Shown here piece after piece: positions 11,758 to 24,636 of a stretch of DNA of 64,000 nt; the stretch's first letter is position 1, and each line of letters starts with the position of its first letter. The notes beneath the pieces are model-generated. The model searched no databases. It was not told the DNA's origin and was given only the letters and a program-made list of their open reading frames with translations. The translations under genes were made by a program, and so were the position numbers. Origin of the DNA: Epiperipatus broadwayi (Eukaryota > Onychophora > Udeonychophora > Euonychophora > Peripatidae); NCBI GenBank assembly GCA_028023455.1, contig JAQFVV010000281.1, forward strand, positions 64,001 through 128,000, read 5' to 3'.

Positions 11758-12353
11758 AATAGAGATAGCTGATGGAAGAAGTTTGTGAGTGGGATGTAGT
11801 GATGCATGAATTTGTGTTTTTTATATTGAGATGGGTGGATGATTGAGCAGAGCTGCTTGGGTGCATTGTGTTAAGATGCTCCAAAGTATATGCTCAACAC
11901 TATCCAGACCTGGATGTTGATCTCCGACCGAGAGTAGTCCAGCAGTGTGTATATATAGGCCTCATGTATAGGCCTTGGTCTCATGAATAGACCAAATAAA
12001 TAAGCCCTTAAGACTCCCAGAAGTTGAGCAGGGTTGGCTGAGTGCCAAATTGTTATTTTCTGGCTCCTACTCTTAGTTGGATGATCCTTCTAATTACAAG
12101 AGAGTTAGTGATTAAATATGAGATATTTTCTCATGACATCATGAGGCAGTCTGTACTGGTAGTTTATGCTTGGCCATCTACTTATTCTGGCATTGGAGGC
12201 TACAGTTCATGTATTCACTTTGCCAGCTCATCTTACACATTTCATCAGCAAACTTAAAACCAATGGAAATGCAATAATGAGAAATGATGTGTATCTTATA
12301 TGGAATAAAAACGTACTTCCAGGTGATTTCATCCCAAAATTTTGTGGGGGTAA
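11758..12353 (+). other. interior 3' part of the gag-only element
   Basis: No pol-type motif was recognised in any frame. The last bases carry the G-rich tract (12341-12353) expected next to a 3' LTR. Confidence 0.5.
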
Positions 12354-12372
12354 TAAAACAGATATACTGTTC

Positions 12373-12412
<40 letters not shown>

Positions 12413-14497
12413 CACACACATATATATATATATATATATATTCAAAAGATCCCCCTCCCCATTAAAAAAGACTAGCATTATTTGATCAAATTAAAAAAGA
12501 AATAAAGCAAAAAAGTTTATAGTTAAAAGAAAATCATTATTGACTTTATAGTTTCAAGTTACGACGTAAATAAAAGCTGGCACTTATTAAAAAGATTGCA
12601 TTTTTAATTTTTGGAATGATGTTTTCGAATAAAGTGTGATAATAACTTGAGGCAAAGTTAGCTAATTGAAAACATGGCTTAATCTTCATGCTTTCTTATT
12701 TATCCCACTAAAAAAGTAGATTATCCAATCATTATGAAGTGAAAGGCTATCGGACTTAAATGAGAGGTGTGGGATGACTAGGATATGTGGGCTGAACTGT
12801 TTGGTGAATCCAAGAGTCAGAATATATATGGTCAAGTTGCAAGTTCAGAGCAGATTTTTAAAAAGTTTTTTCAAAGAGATTTTTAGATCAAATAGTTATT
12901 TTTTTTTCAAAGAGAAATTTTTTAAGTAGATGTTAAAGAAGGACTTTAAAAAAGATTTCAATTTTAAAAAGATATTAAGAGCAGTTAAAGAACCACTATT
13001 AATGATGGAAAAAGAAAATGTTATTAAGGAAAACATAACAGTGGAAGAGGAAATGGTAACAGCTTTTCTCTTCATCCAGTCTAAGCCATGATTTTTTAAG
13101 ATTTGCCTGGGTAGATAGACATCATGGAAAGCCAATAATGCCATCTAGCTAAAATAAAATGGCCCCCTTTTTGAAGGGACAAACTGGATAAATGAAGGTA
13201 ATGATTTTATAAAAATATTCGATAATATGTGCGTTTGTAAAAGACAGGACAAAACGTCTTTTTAAACTAAAATTATATATGTTTTTTAAAAGACAAGAGA
13301 AAATGTCTTTTTTAAACTAAAATTATATGTGTTTTTAAAAGACAAACAAAACGTCTTTATTATATAAAAAAAAGAATTATTAATAAAAATAGCTGTGTAA
13401 AAATACATTCTGTTAGTAATAAATTGTAAATGATAAATATTAAAAATATCTATAATCAAAAGGCATTTTTAATAAGGATTGACTTCTCATCTACAGATAC
13501 ATTTGAATTAAAATAAAGTAAAAAACGAATACTTGTAATGATTTTATATGTTTTTCAATATTTATATGTGTTTATAAAAGATAAAACAAAACATCTTTCT
13601 TAAAAAAGAAAAAGAAAATTATGAACAAATTTAGCTATGGAAATATATTTTAGTAAAGATAAATTATAAATACTAAAATACCTATAATCAAAATGCATTT
13701 TTAGTAAGGATTGACTTTTCATCTACAGATACATTTGAATTAAAATAAACTAAAAAAATGAATACTGTACTTATAATGATTGATATTATTGATTTACAAA
13801 TAAATACACCTAGAAGCATAAGAAATACTGAGCTATTACATATAACTCTGACTGGCTAATAAATGAATGCAGCTGCTGATCAACTTATATAAGAAATATA
13901 CATCTATAGCAGACCAAATAAATATTCATGCTAGAATAATTAAATGCTGTATAATTCATAAATGCTTAACTGCATATTACTTCCATCTATATAAAATAAA
14001 TTCTCACATGGATATGCATGGACTTGAAAATGAACTATTGTTAAATTAAACTGCTTCTAAACATCATCTCTTAAGTGGAACTCTGAATTAAATATTATCA
14101 GTTGTTAAATAAAATTGCTGTTACCTAAAACTACTTTTAGTTCTTCAGTTGTTCAATTCTATTTTTTTGTTTTTATTGCATCACTCTTCATTCATTGCAC
14201 TTGTTCATGAGAATCTCATGCCTTCTGAGCTATGATTGGCATAACTAGACCCAGGTAGGTCAGGTTGTAGTGAGATGGAACTCTAGTGGCACCATTTGGA
14301 AAACCAAACATAGAGATGTCAAGATGCTTCCAGTCTCTATGGTGATACATCCTCTGATGAGCAGGAAATATTGTTGTAGGGGGAGGGGGTTAACATCTGC
14401 ATTGGGAAATGCCAATCGATAGTTCCTTCTTGAAACATGCTCATCAGGAAATTGTTACAACTGAAGTAATAAAAGGGTTGTATGGGGTCCGGTTACA
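12354..14497 (+). repeat. right long direct repeat (3' LTR candidate)
   Basis: 2144 bp, collinear with the left copy. The main difference is a (CA)n(TA)n microsatellite expansion at about 12374-12441, where the left copy has only a short AT run. It ends GTTACA just before another (CA)n(TA)n run at 14498-14548. Small frames 13144-12896 (minus) and 13867-14049 (plus) match those in the left copy. Confidence 0.8.
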
Positions 14498-14499
14498 AT

Positions 14500-14553
<54 letters not shown>

Positions 14554-14754
14554 TAATTTTTTTAAATAATAAAAATACTAATTGAAATGAAATAATATTA
14601 ATAACATAATTATGTTAATTACTCAATTCTTTAGATAATTATTTAAGTCATAACAGATCATTTACAAATTAATCATATAATTTAGTAATAAAATGTCATT
14701 TATAAATAGTTATAAGCATTTAAACAGTTAAAATTTAATATATTTGTATTCTAG

Positions 14755-15120
14755 ATTATTTATCACCAGAAAACTGCTTGATCAAATTTGACAGAAAACC
14801 CATCATTGGTGAGGAGTGTTGTGTTGACATTGTGTGTAAGACACATAATGAAACGTTCATCTCCTATGTAGAATATTATGATGAACTTGATTTACTTTAC
14901 CAAGCTTTTAAAGAGACTCCTACTGAATCAAGGCAAATAACATTTTTCTTTGATGATTCAGCCATTTATCAAACACCAACATCACAGTTTACTGAATTGT
15001 GTTTTAAAGACATAGATAATTTTACAATACATACTGCATACTTTGAGGCATTACCTGCATTCTTTGGGAAAGATATGCCTCCTTTCTTTAAAGTCAGACT
15101 TTGTTTTACTTTTAATTTAG
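14755..15120 (+). CDS. exon-like open frame of unknown protein
   Basis: An open frame of about 120 codons begins after an acceptor-like ...TTGTATTCTAG (ends 14754) and ends at a good donor-like AATTTAG|GTAAGA (junction at about 15120/15121). The encoded segment, from YLSPENCLIKFDRKP through FFFDDSAIYQTP to AFFGKDMPPFFKVRL, is compositionally balanced and not repeat-like, unlike other frames nearby. It is not recognised. The flanks are a microsatellite on the left and unassigned sequence on the right, so neighbouring exons were not found. It could be an internal exon of a host gene or a piece of an unfamiliar mobile element. There is no need for the TTG that opens the longest frame to be a start. 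Confidence 0.45.
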
Positions 15121-15204
15121 GTAAGATTATATTACTATTTTAACAATTTGTATAATGTATTATTTAAATGCATATTTTTCAGTTAAATGTAAGTGATATA
15201 TATT

Positions 15205-17907
15205 GTAACGGTGAGAATGATGGCATTAAAAAAGAGGGTCTCATCTAACTATGGTCTTTTGATAGGATGCTGGAGATGATGAGATGAAGTACACAATCTA
15301 TGATTGCACCTACGTCCAATAGACAAGCTCAACACTTGTTTATTAAATCTAGATGCAATTTGTCAGTTCATACACATCTCACTCCTGGTTCCATTATGCT
15401 GCAGTATTCGAACTCAGAAAGAAATTGACTTTCATTCCATTAACAGGGAAGTACTTATACAGACTAATAATCAAATAACCTCATGAATCTGTCTAATATA
15501 ATTGTAAAATAGTGATATGTGTGGGTGCATATACATATGTTATTGGATTTGTTGAATGTGAGGATCAGTTGAATAAACTAAAGAGACAATATTAATTCAA
15601 CAGGTTTTATAACATTTATTTTATAAAATGAAAACAAAATATGAAAACATTAATTTTTTTTGAGTAAATCCAAAAGTTTAAACAATATTTAGAAATGTAG
15701 ATAAAAAGAATATGTACATGTAGTTTAAATGTCAATAATGAGCATCTATCATGTCAACAATTGAATAATCTACAATTATCTATCCCATTATCTTAATGAT
15801 AGAGGCTCATACCAAATACATTTTTATATACAAAGCAAAGATAAAACAAAAATATGTTTGTTTTTAGTGAACTCGGATCTAACTAAGCTAATTTAAGTTG
15901 ACATTTGAAATATACATAAATTCATATCATGGTCCTAAATTTATATCATGGTCTGGTACCAGTTGTTGAAGATTGATTTGTCTGATGATCCTTCAATAAG
16001 TTAAATGTAACATGATAGGAAAGGAAATTTATTCAGAGAATTAATCATTTACAACAAATAAAATCTAAATAACAATTTATAATATAAAATTAATTAATTA
16101 ATTCTATAACAATAAGTACATGAGCTCTTTATTCAAAATTAAAAAATTACAGTTTCAAGATTCACATCAGGAATGCAAAATTTCTATTGGTTATCTTATG
16201 AATTTATTGTCGACAAATCCCAGTGATTATAATTTAAATAGACATATGCTTGATCTCTGAACTAATATCTGCTTTTCATCAACCATTAATAATAATAAAA
16301 TCTTATGAATTACTAAATGGTTAACTAAAATAGAATATCCTATCAACTTTAAATTTTGAATTAGATCACTATAGCCTGGGAGGGCATCCAAATACCAGGA
16401 GTCGGAAAGGGGATTTTATGTCCTCTCAAGATATCAGTCGTAACACCATAAATTTATAAAAATAATAATTAATTTAAAAGTAAGTCTCCTTCCAGATGTT
16501 TGCAATGTAACCATAATACTTTGTAAAGCAAGTTATGAATGTTTCTTTAAAGCAAATTTCGGATTTCATGAGAAAATATCTATTTAATAATTAAACTTTT
16601 GCAATGTTTCTGTATCGGAATAAGCATTAAACATTTATTTAAAATTGCATATGATTAAGGTTTCTGAATTTTGTGGGTAACAAAACACTAAGACTCAACA
16701 CCAAATTTAATTAACACTTAACATTTATTAACAAATCATGTTATAAACTCCAAAATTTGTATTTGACATAGCATTGTAGCAATCCGATTAATAAAACAAA
16801 ATATTTACAGTGGATTTACAATTGCTATGGAGAATATGATTTTTCTTTTGTGCTTAAGAAATTTCTAATGGAATGCCTCTATCTACCATACATTTACATG
16901 AACTTAAAAAAAATCAAAAAAATCTCATCCAGTTATTGTTTTGCTGGTTTAGAAATGTTTCCCCGGGACGCAAGCCTTAATAACTATTTACGACAATATC
17001 TCTTAAAATCAGCAAATTATAAAGCAACTTTTAATAGATTCTATTTATCAAAAGAAATATATGTCAGTTGATGCTACTGACTTTACAAACCAAGTATTAC
17101 ATTGTTTCATTAATCTTTAAGAGTCACACCACCTAATTAACCACTCGGGTTAAACCTTACAACTTTTAGTTACTCTTTTAAATTATTGCTTGCCTGTTCA
17201 TTTGACATCTTAACTTTTTAACTCTAAGCTAACTAATTGTTCTAGAGATCACACACACAATGCTTTTATGTCCCAACATGAGTAACAAACCATAATCATA
17301 CCATTGCAGTGGTAACCTGCATCCACACTACTTATTTAGGCTTTTAATATTACCTTTAAATTTTGAATGGTTATTGGTCTTATAAATGATGGCTCACAAA
17401 GTTTCACTAAGGCATTATATATCAATTCTTGATTCACACTTAAAATTAAAACGTACCCTGAAGTAGGTAATACACTTTAATAGGAATTACTCAATGACCA
17501 TACAATAAGTTACAAATTCTTACACAATGAAAATAGGGCTTCAAAATATGTATTCATAAGGAAAGTAAGACCACAAGGCAACACATCTGTGATGGCATGA
17601 AACTGGGGTGAGCCTATCATCTGAAAGTTGTAAGACATGATAGAACTCAGTTGCTAAACATATAAATATGCTCATGCACCCATCACTACTACAACTATAA
17701 CCTAGAATATATCTCTTACAAAGTATATTGACAATGGAACTAAGGATACACCCTCGATCTCCCAATACATTATTAAAATACTTAGCACCTATTACCGTGA
17801 GAGAGGTATGCTCAATCGCAACCCTCAAGGCAGTGATAACTTAGTATATCTTGAACAAATATAGTCATTCACAAACATCACTTAATTTTAAGAAAACAGG
17901 GTTTGAA

Positions 17908-17913
<6 letters not shown>
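15205..17913 (-). mobile_element. LTR-family fragment: 5' LTR plus start of interior
   Basis: Read on the minus strand, a repeat of 1950 bp (17913 to 15964) begins TG and ends CA. Two bases later comes TGGTACCAGACCATGA (15961-15946), which has the TGG start of a primer-binding site. About 500 bp further on lies a block (about 15455-15205) that recurs at 32690-32436. The second copy of the long repeat, at 30250-32033, has that block on its other side, so one copy shows the 5' end of the element and the other the 3' end. No gag or pol frame is recognised in the visible interior. Confidence 0.5.
15964..17913 (-). repeat. 1.95-kb dispersed repeat, copy A (LTR candidate)
   Basis: Homologous along most of its length to 30250-32033 in the same orientation; for example CTTTATTCAAAATT and GCAAAATTTCTATTGG occur in both near 16130-16180 and 30330-30390. 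Copies differ at roughly one base in ten by eye. Open frames inside (16850-17071 plus, 17828-17541 minus) are not conserved and are treated as noise. Confidence 0.75.
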
Positions 17914-17948
<35 letters not shown>

Positions 17949-18657
17949 ATGTATAAAACCAATATAGCAATAATAGTCCAATATGACTAGAATAAAAAAA
18001 ATTATCCAAGCCTTACATAATTGCGAAATAAAAAATGTGCATCACTTTTCATCATGTAACAATTATAATTAAATCTCTCACTATACAGAACACAACAATA
18101 TCAAAAACCTAAGACTACGTAAGTAATAAAGTAAAGCATTAATATCAATATTTACTTTCAAAAAATCAAACTTTATTTACACATTAGAGTGGATACAAAA
18201 GCAATCAATGATAGGATAACATTGTCTATAAGGAAGTTTCAATGTATACATATAAATGAGGTTTGCAAGCCATGTATACAGAAATATCAAAAGTTGTATT
18301 AGTCCAACAATTTAGTCTTAATAACAGTATAAGAAGCTCATGATTAATTAATGCAAGTATGAAAGAAACATAAAGAACTATAAATAAAATCAAAGATTAT
18401 ATTAATGCCTTAAGGCAGCATGTCATGAGCTTAATTAGTTAGGAATATAAAGTAATGAGGACTATAAAAATATTTATAAGTTGATATAGTAAGTAATTGT
18501 ATAGTATGCAATTAATACAAAGTTTGTGTATAAAATATATAGGGGGTATGAAAGATCTTCATAGTTAAATTTAGATTATTCTTAAGTGAATGATGTAATA
18601 TATTATTTTTTTAGTGGATGGAGAAAGTTCTAGTTTTGGGCCTAATAAACACATAAA

Positions 18658-19200
18658 TTAGGATTCTAGCCTCATCTGGCTCCAGGTTTGGTCCATTAGC
18701 CAAGGCTGACAAGTTTGTTTATCCTCTTCTTTTATCTTATAGAGGGATTTGAAAAAACGATTAATCATCGAGTCATCACAGCCATGATCAAATATCATGC
18801 TACATCTGGCAGTCCAAATTGAGAAGTTAATGAAAGTGTCCAGTCTTATTGTTCCAAATTGACCCTTTTTAATTGCTGCATTAAGAGAAATGTTAGCTGG
18901 GTCACTGCCATTTATCTGGTCCAACACTATATTACGGAGATGAGTCCACGAATCACATTGATCCAGAATGTGACCAATTGACTCCTCCTGTTTGTTACAT
19001 AGGGGGTAAAGGTGGTTGATGTTGTAACCCCTTTGGTAGTGGAGAAATGCCCCAGTGGGGAGTGCTCCAAGGATGATTTTTATTAAAAAATCAACAAATT
19101 TTGGACTCATTTTGATGAATTTTGTTAATTTGGAAAATTTATCGATTGGTAAGTATAAAAAAATTTGTATATCCGTGAATGTCACAGGTAAACATTTCAA
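18658..19200 (-). pseudogene. C-terminal fragment of a LINE protein with RVT-type zinc motif
   Basis: A 180-codon minus-strand frame. The segment ILGALPTGAFLHYQRGYNIN is followed by YPLCNKQEESIGHILDQC, which matches the C-x2-C...H...C zinc-binding motif found after the RT in several non-LTR retrotransposons (zf-RVT type), with the first Cys changed to Tyr. The remaining 90 residues resemble the tail of such proteins. No RT core is visible upstream (rightwards), so the copy is probably 5' truncated, as LINE copies commonly are. The exact clade cannot be named. Confidence 0.6.
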
Positions 19201-19260
19201 ACTTTCACACAGACAAGTTATTCATATTATGGTAACATCAAAATTAAATTATAATATATA

Positions 19261-20454
19261 AAGAAGAAAGCATATTTTACCCTACTATAATCTAAATTTA
19301 ATACTGGATATATTCAGTAGTATATTTTAAATGATGAACACTAAAATAGGCTTTTAATATACATAATAAATCAATGAATAATAAAATAAAGAGAAACATT
19401 ATACTTAAAAGTCTTTACCACATTCCATCGCTTACGGCTTTTTCATTCACTTCTACAATTTAGCATGATCGTCCTCTATACGATCATTTAAATTTTATCT
19501 GTACGTATTATGGACACACATACATAATATTATCCAAACACGAAGAACACACAAATGTTCTTAATCCCTTGATGCAGGATTATTCCAAAATTGCACAATT
19601 GTTTAATAGCATTTTTAATTTTAAAAAACTTATATTCTTACGAAGCAGCTGTACTATTCCTTAGGATCCTAGGAGGTTAACATATAATTTCTTGTGAAGC
19701 ATTCAACATTTTATAAAAAAACACATAATTCAAAGTTGACTATCAAAATTACTCATAAGTTTTAACAACACTTCAATAAACTCTGTCATTCCATGAATTG
19801 TAAGTTTGGAAATTTCATTTTCGATATATCCAGCTCAGCATTTATTACTGCAATAAATTTCACTATTTAATTTACAACTTCCACTTATTCAATTATCATT
19901 TTTCCAAGTAAAGAACGGTTATTTGGAATATTTTAAATTCTCTCTCATATCAGAAACAGTCTTTTTTTCATGGTAGAAAATAAAAATGTGGATGCTTTGA
20001 CTCCCACTCCTAAATAGTTTTATTAAAAGTATAATATTGTAGCTAATATTCGCATTTAAGGCTTTTCCTTCTCTTTTTTAAATAAAGCCACTCGCATATT
20101 TTACAAAACATAACAGTTCCAACAAACTAAGTATCCAAGAAAATTAATACTTGTGATGTTTCATGTTGGAAAAATTGGAGAATCCATCTCAGATGCATCA
20201 TCCATTGACCATTCGTTCAGAAATTTGCTATCATTGGGATCCGATTCATGATTGATTTTGGGGATGAAACATATATCTGACCTAGAGATTTCTGTCGACA
20301 TGCTTATAAAACATAGTACAAATTTACTTTTATTGCAAGTTTTAACAAAATATTAGGTCAGAAGCTGGAAACAAGCAGAAGAATACAAAGAACCACCAGA
20401 ACAAAATAGAACAACACAATACCCTCAACTTGTGCATGGCTCTTTTATAATCTT

Positions 20455-20540
<86 letters not shown>

Positions 20541-21400
20541 TAAGACACAATGTAGCAAACTGAGGAAGATTTTTATAATTTAGAATAATGGGTTTAATTT
20601 AACTTAAAGTTTTATGTTGAATGTTATCAGATATTTATTTGAAATGAATATAAATATTGTAGTCCTTTCAATTTTTTTTTAAATGATACCTTATACGAGA
20701 CAAAAAAATTATAATTGTCCCAATAAATAAATTTTTTTTTATACTCCTATGTACACTTGCTCACACACTAATAGCCTTTCTAACTAACTATTAGAATTAC
20801 AGCTAGCACTAAACCTATTAAACAATATTAAATTTTACAGATTTAATCATATAAATTGACTACTGAATTCTATATGACTATTAGCAAGCTAAACATTTTC
20901 GATATAAACTTACATCGATCTCTTTTAATTATCTACTTAATTTACCAAAAATATTACTTGTCAATCTTAACACTTAGCCCCTGTTTACTTCTCAGGTGCC
21001 ACACTCAATCACAACTATTAAAGCACATTTAAATTTACTGTGTGTTAGTCTGTAAACTGCCTTCACACATCTAAAGTAACCTTATGCATTATTTTTTTAA
21101 AACTACTCTACAGCTATGATTTCTTTATACATTACATGTCAATCACAAGCTTTCCGATATTTCTGATTAATCTAATCTACTGTTAATTGTGATTTCCCCT
21201 AATTTACTGAATTTTTTTCTGTGGAAAATTTTTTTTCTTTATTGAAAACTGCATCTGCCATGAACTCAGCTATATTTGGCCAAAGCCAGAGGTTAAAAAT
21301 CCCCCAACCTTATAAAAATTGTTTTTGAAACTTGAGAAATATTTACATTATCAAATAAACTGAGCATAAACATTACATTATTCACATCATCCTGCCCTTC
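19261..21400. other. intergenic, (AT)n microsatellite
   Basis: No gene recognised. Holds a 7-bp hairpin (ATGATCG/CGATCAT near 19469-19491) and a long perfect (AT)n run at about 20457-20532 continuing into ACACAC. The 64-codon Tyr-Ile repeat frame over the run is an artefact of the microsatellite. Confidence 0.6.
20457..20532. repeat. (AT)n microsatellite
   Basis: About 38 uninterrupted AT units flanked by GATAT on the left and ACACACATT on the right. Confidence 0.95.
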
Positions 21401-23690
21401 CCAACATTTAGTGTAAAGTACTTGATTCCCCTCTCTTTCTAACAGTGACTTTCAGAATGTTCTGTAAATCACTAGTAGAGGATTGGTTTCTATCCACCCC
21501 TTTGATTCTATTTGGAGGCCTACTGACATGGAAGCTTCTTTGCAAGTAAGACTTAAATCTATTCTGAACATTGCCTCTAGCAATCTTACTGCCAGGTCGG
21601 AACTGCATAGCTACCAAATTAACATTATTTACATATGGATGGAATTCTCTAATCATTTTTACTTTATTATCAAGGTGTCTTTCACTAGTCTTGAGCGATT
21701 CAGGAACCTCAGCCACATCTTCAATGGCATGTTGATTTGCAGCAATCAACACCAGTTCAATATGCTTGGACAGATTATGTTAAGGTTGCTGACAATCTGG
21801 TGCTTAGACAAAGGGAAAGCAGTCAATGTTTTCTTTCAGTTTTACAGCTTGACCTCTAAAAAACTAAGAATAACTAGCTTTCTGCATACTATTTTTTTTG
21901 AGAGACTTGATAATGTATATCATCTTGTCTATCCTCTCCCTAGAATTTTGATAAAATACTATGTTTATAATCCCTATAAGTTTGGGGTTTGTCACCAGTC
22001 CTTCATTGTGGTGTACAAATGATTACTAGCTATAGTGATTTTCTCTCTTTCAGTCATCTCACATAGAGCAAACAGCTCTTCTAAGCTTTATGAATACTCA
22101 GAAGTTTTCTAAATACTCTCCCCTAACTTTAGTGCCATAGTACTTTTACCATTACCATTGGGGTTATAACTAACATTTCTAATTTTAACATATCTACTGG
22201 CATTATTTGGTGAACTGAGCTACTAATTTGTCTAACATGACAGTCTGTTATAGAATAGGCTTGTTTTACTTTTGTTTCTCTCACTGGTTTTCTTTTAGAG
22301 CAGTGATTATTCTTTAGTAAACTAGTATCTTCTAGGTTCACCATCGGCATGTCCTGCATTTCTGTACTCATGACACTAAACCTATCAACTAGCTTCAAAT
22401 TATTTATTAACTCATGGATAAATTCTTTTTGTTTTATCCAGTAGAACTGATCGATTATTTTTGGATTTAACTTGGTGTCTTACTCTGGCCATTTACTTAA
22501 CTTTTGACCCACAGTTACAATTTTTGCTGCACTTGTTTTGTATCTTTCTTTAGATAACATATAAAATTCTTGACATCACATACTTCCTCCTTAAACTACT
22601 GACTCCAACTCCTGTTTAATTGTAAATCTACATTGAGCTGAGACTGCATACTGCCATCTATTTGAGTCAAGTAATTTTGTGCACACTTCCTATACTTTTC
22701 TACATCTAACTTTAAAGCAAGCGGAGCCTCATCTGTCCTTTTAAATTTAACATTTAATTCAGTTTTGAACTGTTCTACCAAATGGCTAGATTGAACTTCA
22801 ATGTTCTGCAGTTTACGATCGATTCCTGCTATATGACATGCAAATTTTTCATTAGTTCTGACTAGTCTTAGCTCTAGACTATTTAGCTTACAGTCGGGCT
22901 TTTATTTATTTTCTTGTCAGTCGGATTCTAACTTTGCGAACTGAAAAGTAAGATCAGCCATATTTTTTTTCTTAATCTGCTTTATTTTGATCTCCATCTC
23001 TTCCATAAACCCACTTCTCAGTTGGTCCCTTGATTTAGTTATTTTATCTTCCAATGATTTTTTTACTATTTACATTTGTCTTTCTAAAGGGTTCTTTAAA
23101 TTTTCAACTGAATCTCGTTTTTTTCAGTTAACTTCAAAGCATTCTAGATTTTACTTTCAATTGCATCTATTTCAGTCTCTAAATAAATATTCTGAGCTTT
23201 ACAATTATTCTCAAATGCACCATACTTTCTAAACAAATATTCTGAGCATCAATTTTGCTTTCTAAACTTCCTCTTAATTCATTTTTTAAACCTCAAACTT
23301 ATTTACGAATGCTTCTAAATGAGTATTTTATGCATCTAACTTATTTTTAAATGCTTCTAATCATTTTTTTAATTCATTTTCTGAGCATCAAATTTATTTT
23401 CAAGTGCTTCTAAACAAATATTTTGGGCCTCAAGTTTATTTTCTAAACTTTTTTTTAATTCAGTATTTTTATTATTTTGAATTACCATCATATTCTATAT
23501 CATAAAGATAAGTTGCTGTAACACTTCATTAGAAGTTTTCTCTGGATCTATATGTCCAGACTTGAAATACCGGTCTCCAGAAAAATTAGTTTGATCATAT
23601 TCCAGATTCACATTGTATAAATCCATAGACACAACTTCGTGCGCCCCTCTTGATTTTGTTTCCTCATAAAGCCATTCCATATTTTATTCT
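21400..23690 (-). pseudogene. decayed coiled-coil plus gag gene of an LTR element
   Basis: Read leftwards from an ATG at 23680, the first frame gives MEWLYEETKSRGAHEVVSMD and onward. Next come repeated Leu/Glu/Lys segments (units around LEAQNICLEALENKFDAQK, about 23480-23220) and a further coiled-coil-like piece at 22781-22596. Then, across several frames, the gag order appears: ELFALCEMTEREKITIASNH and LYTTMKDW (about 22075-21990), HYQVSQKK, and QAVKL...IELVLIAANQHAIEDVAEVPE (about 21860-21690). This is the same arrangement as the plus-strand gag at 10180-11413. Many stops and shifts show it is dead. The 114-codon frame 21752-21408 is its Arg-rich tail. No pol follows to the left. Confidence 0.6.
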
Positions 23691-24055
23691 GATTTGCAAT
23701 ATTACAAGTTTTTATATTCCATTTTATAATCAATCAAACACGCATTCTCCCCTCCATCAGCTAAACATCAAGATCACCATGACAACCCATGTTTCATCAT
23801 GCCAAATGAGAGAGACCATACACACATAATGTTCATAAAGAATGTATTAATTTTTAATTCAACTACTGCAACCTTCCAAAAGTTATAGTTATCATGTGTC
23901 CTTTTGGTATTGTTTTGGCAATCAGAAATGTTTACAAATTATTAGTAATTGACTTTAAAAGATATCACATAATTATTTCTATGTGATACTGACCACATTA
24001 CAGATTTACGATTAATTAAATTATTACACAACTGCAATTTATAAGCATTTTGATT

Positions 24056-24244
24056 TCAATAGAAATTTAAATGAACTCTATGACCAACAGATCTGATCAG
24101 GTAATATGCACTTGCAACTAAATATTTACATTTTTCTACCATAAATTTACTAGCTCCTAAAATAATTTGACACAAATCATTACCTACCAACCTAGTACTC
24201 TGGACAAGCTGAACTATAAACTTTAGAAATGGGTTTGGCTCCAC
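24056..24244 (-). other. short open frame, unassigned
   Basis: A 62-codon frame without recognisable domain, upstream (rightwards) of the gag relic. It may belong to the leader of that element. No function can be given. Confidence 0.2.
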
Positions 24245-24636
24245 AAACTAAGCGATCATCGAGCCTGGTATTGCACATTAAATTATAACTTTAATGGAGG
24301 AGCTGCTATATTGATTCATTGGAGTTGTAGATTTATAAACTCTGAATTTATAAAGGAAGCATTTTATTAATGTCTAAAATAATTTTAACTTGTAAAATAT
24401 CTAGACTTAACTCTCTTCTTAGATTAAATGACTTCTTAAATCAAGCCAGCTAAATTGGAACTTACAAAAAGGAATTGACAGACTTGGCTATCATGAACTT
24501 ACAAATAATAGTCACATAAATCAAACATAGTTGTTTTATATGTCACATAATGCAAATAAAATACCAATCCCCTACCAATTATGCTTAGAGTTCTATAATT
24601 GCTTTGTAACTCATGCCAAGAACATGGAGAATTATA

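Larger units (their letters stand above)
7665..14497 (+). mobile_element. gag-only LTR retroelement with about 2.1-kb LTRs
   Basis: Two long direct repeats (7665-9775 and 12354-14497) flank a 2.58-kb interior that contains a coiled-coil and gag capsid coding region on the plus strand. The repeats begin TGAAAC / TAAAAC and end GTTACA, close to the TG...CA inverted ends of LTRs, and a G-rich tract (TTTGTGGGGGTAA, 12341-12353) sits directly before the right repeat as a polypurine tract would. No protease, RT, RNase H or integrase was seen in the interior. A convincing primer-binding site was not found, and target duplication cannot be judged because the flanks are AT/CA microsatellite. The interpretation as LTR element is well supported by the gag between long direct repeats. 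Confidence 0.75.

Noticed and set aside
12166-12475. Overlapping frames with His-Thr or Tyr-Ile repeats
   Set aside because: They translate the (CA)n(TA)n microsatellite in the right LTR.
21483-22022. 179-codon plus-strand frame
   Set aside because: Lies antisense to the decayed gag relic, has no domain, and the minus strand shows recognisable gag motifs.
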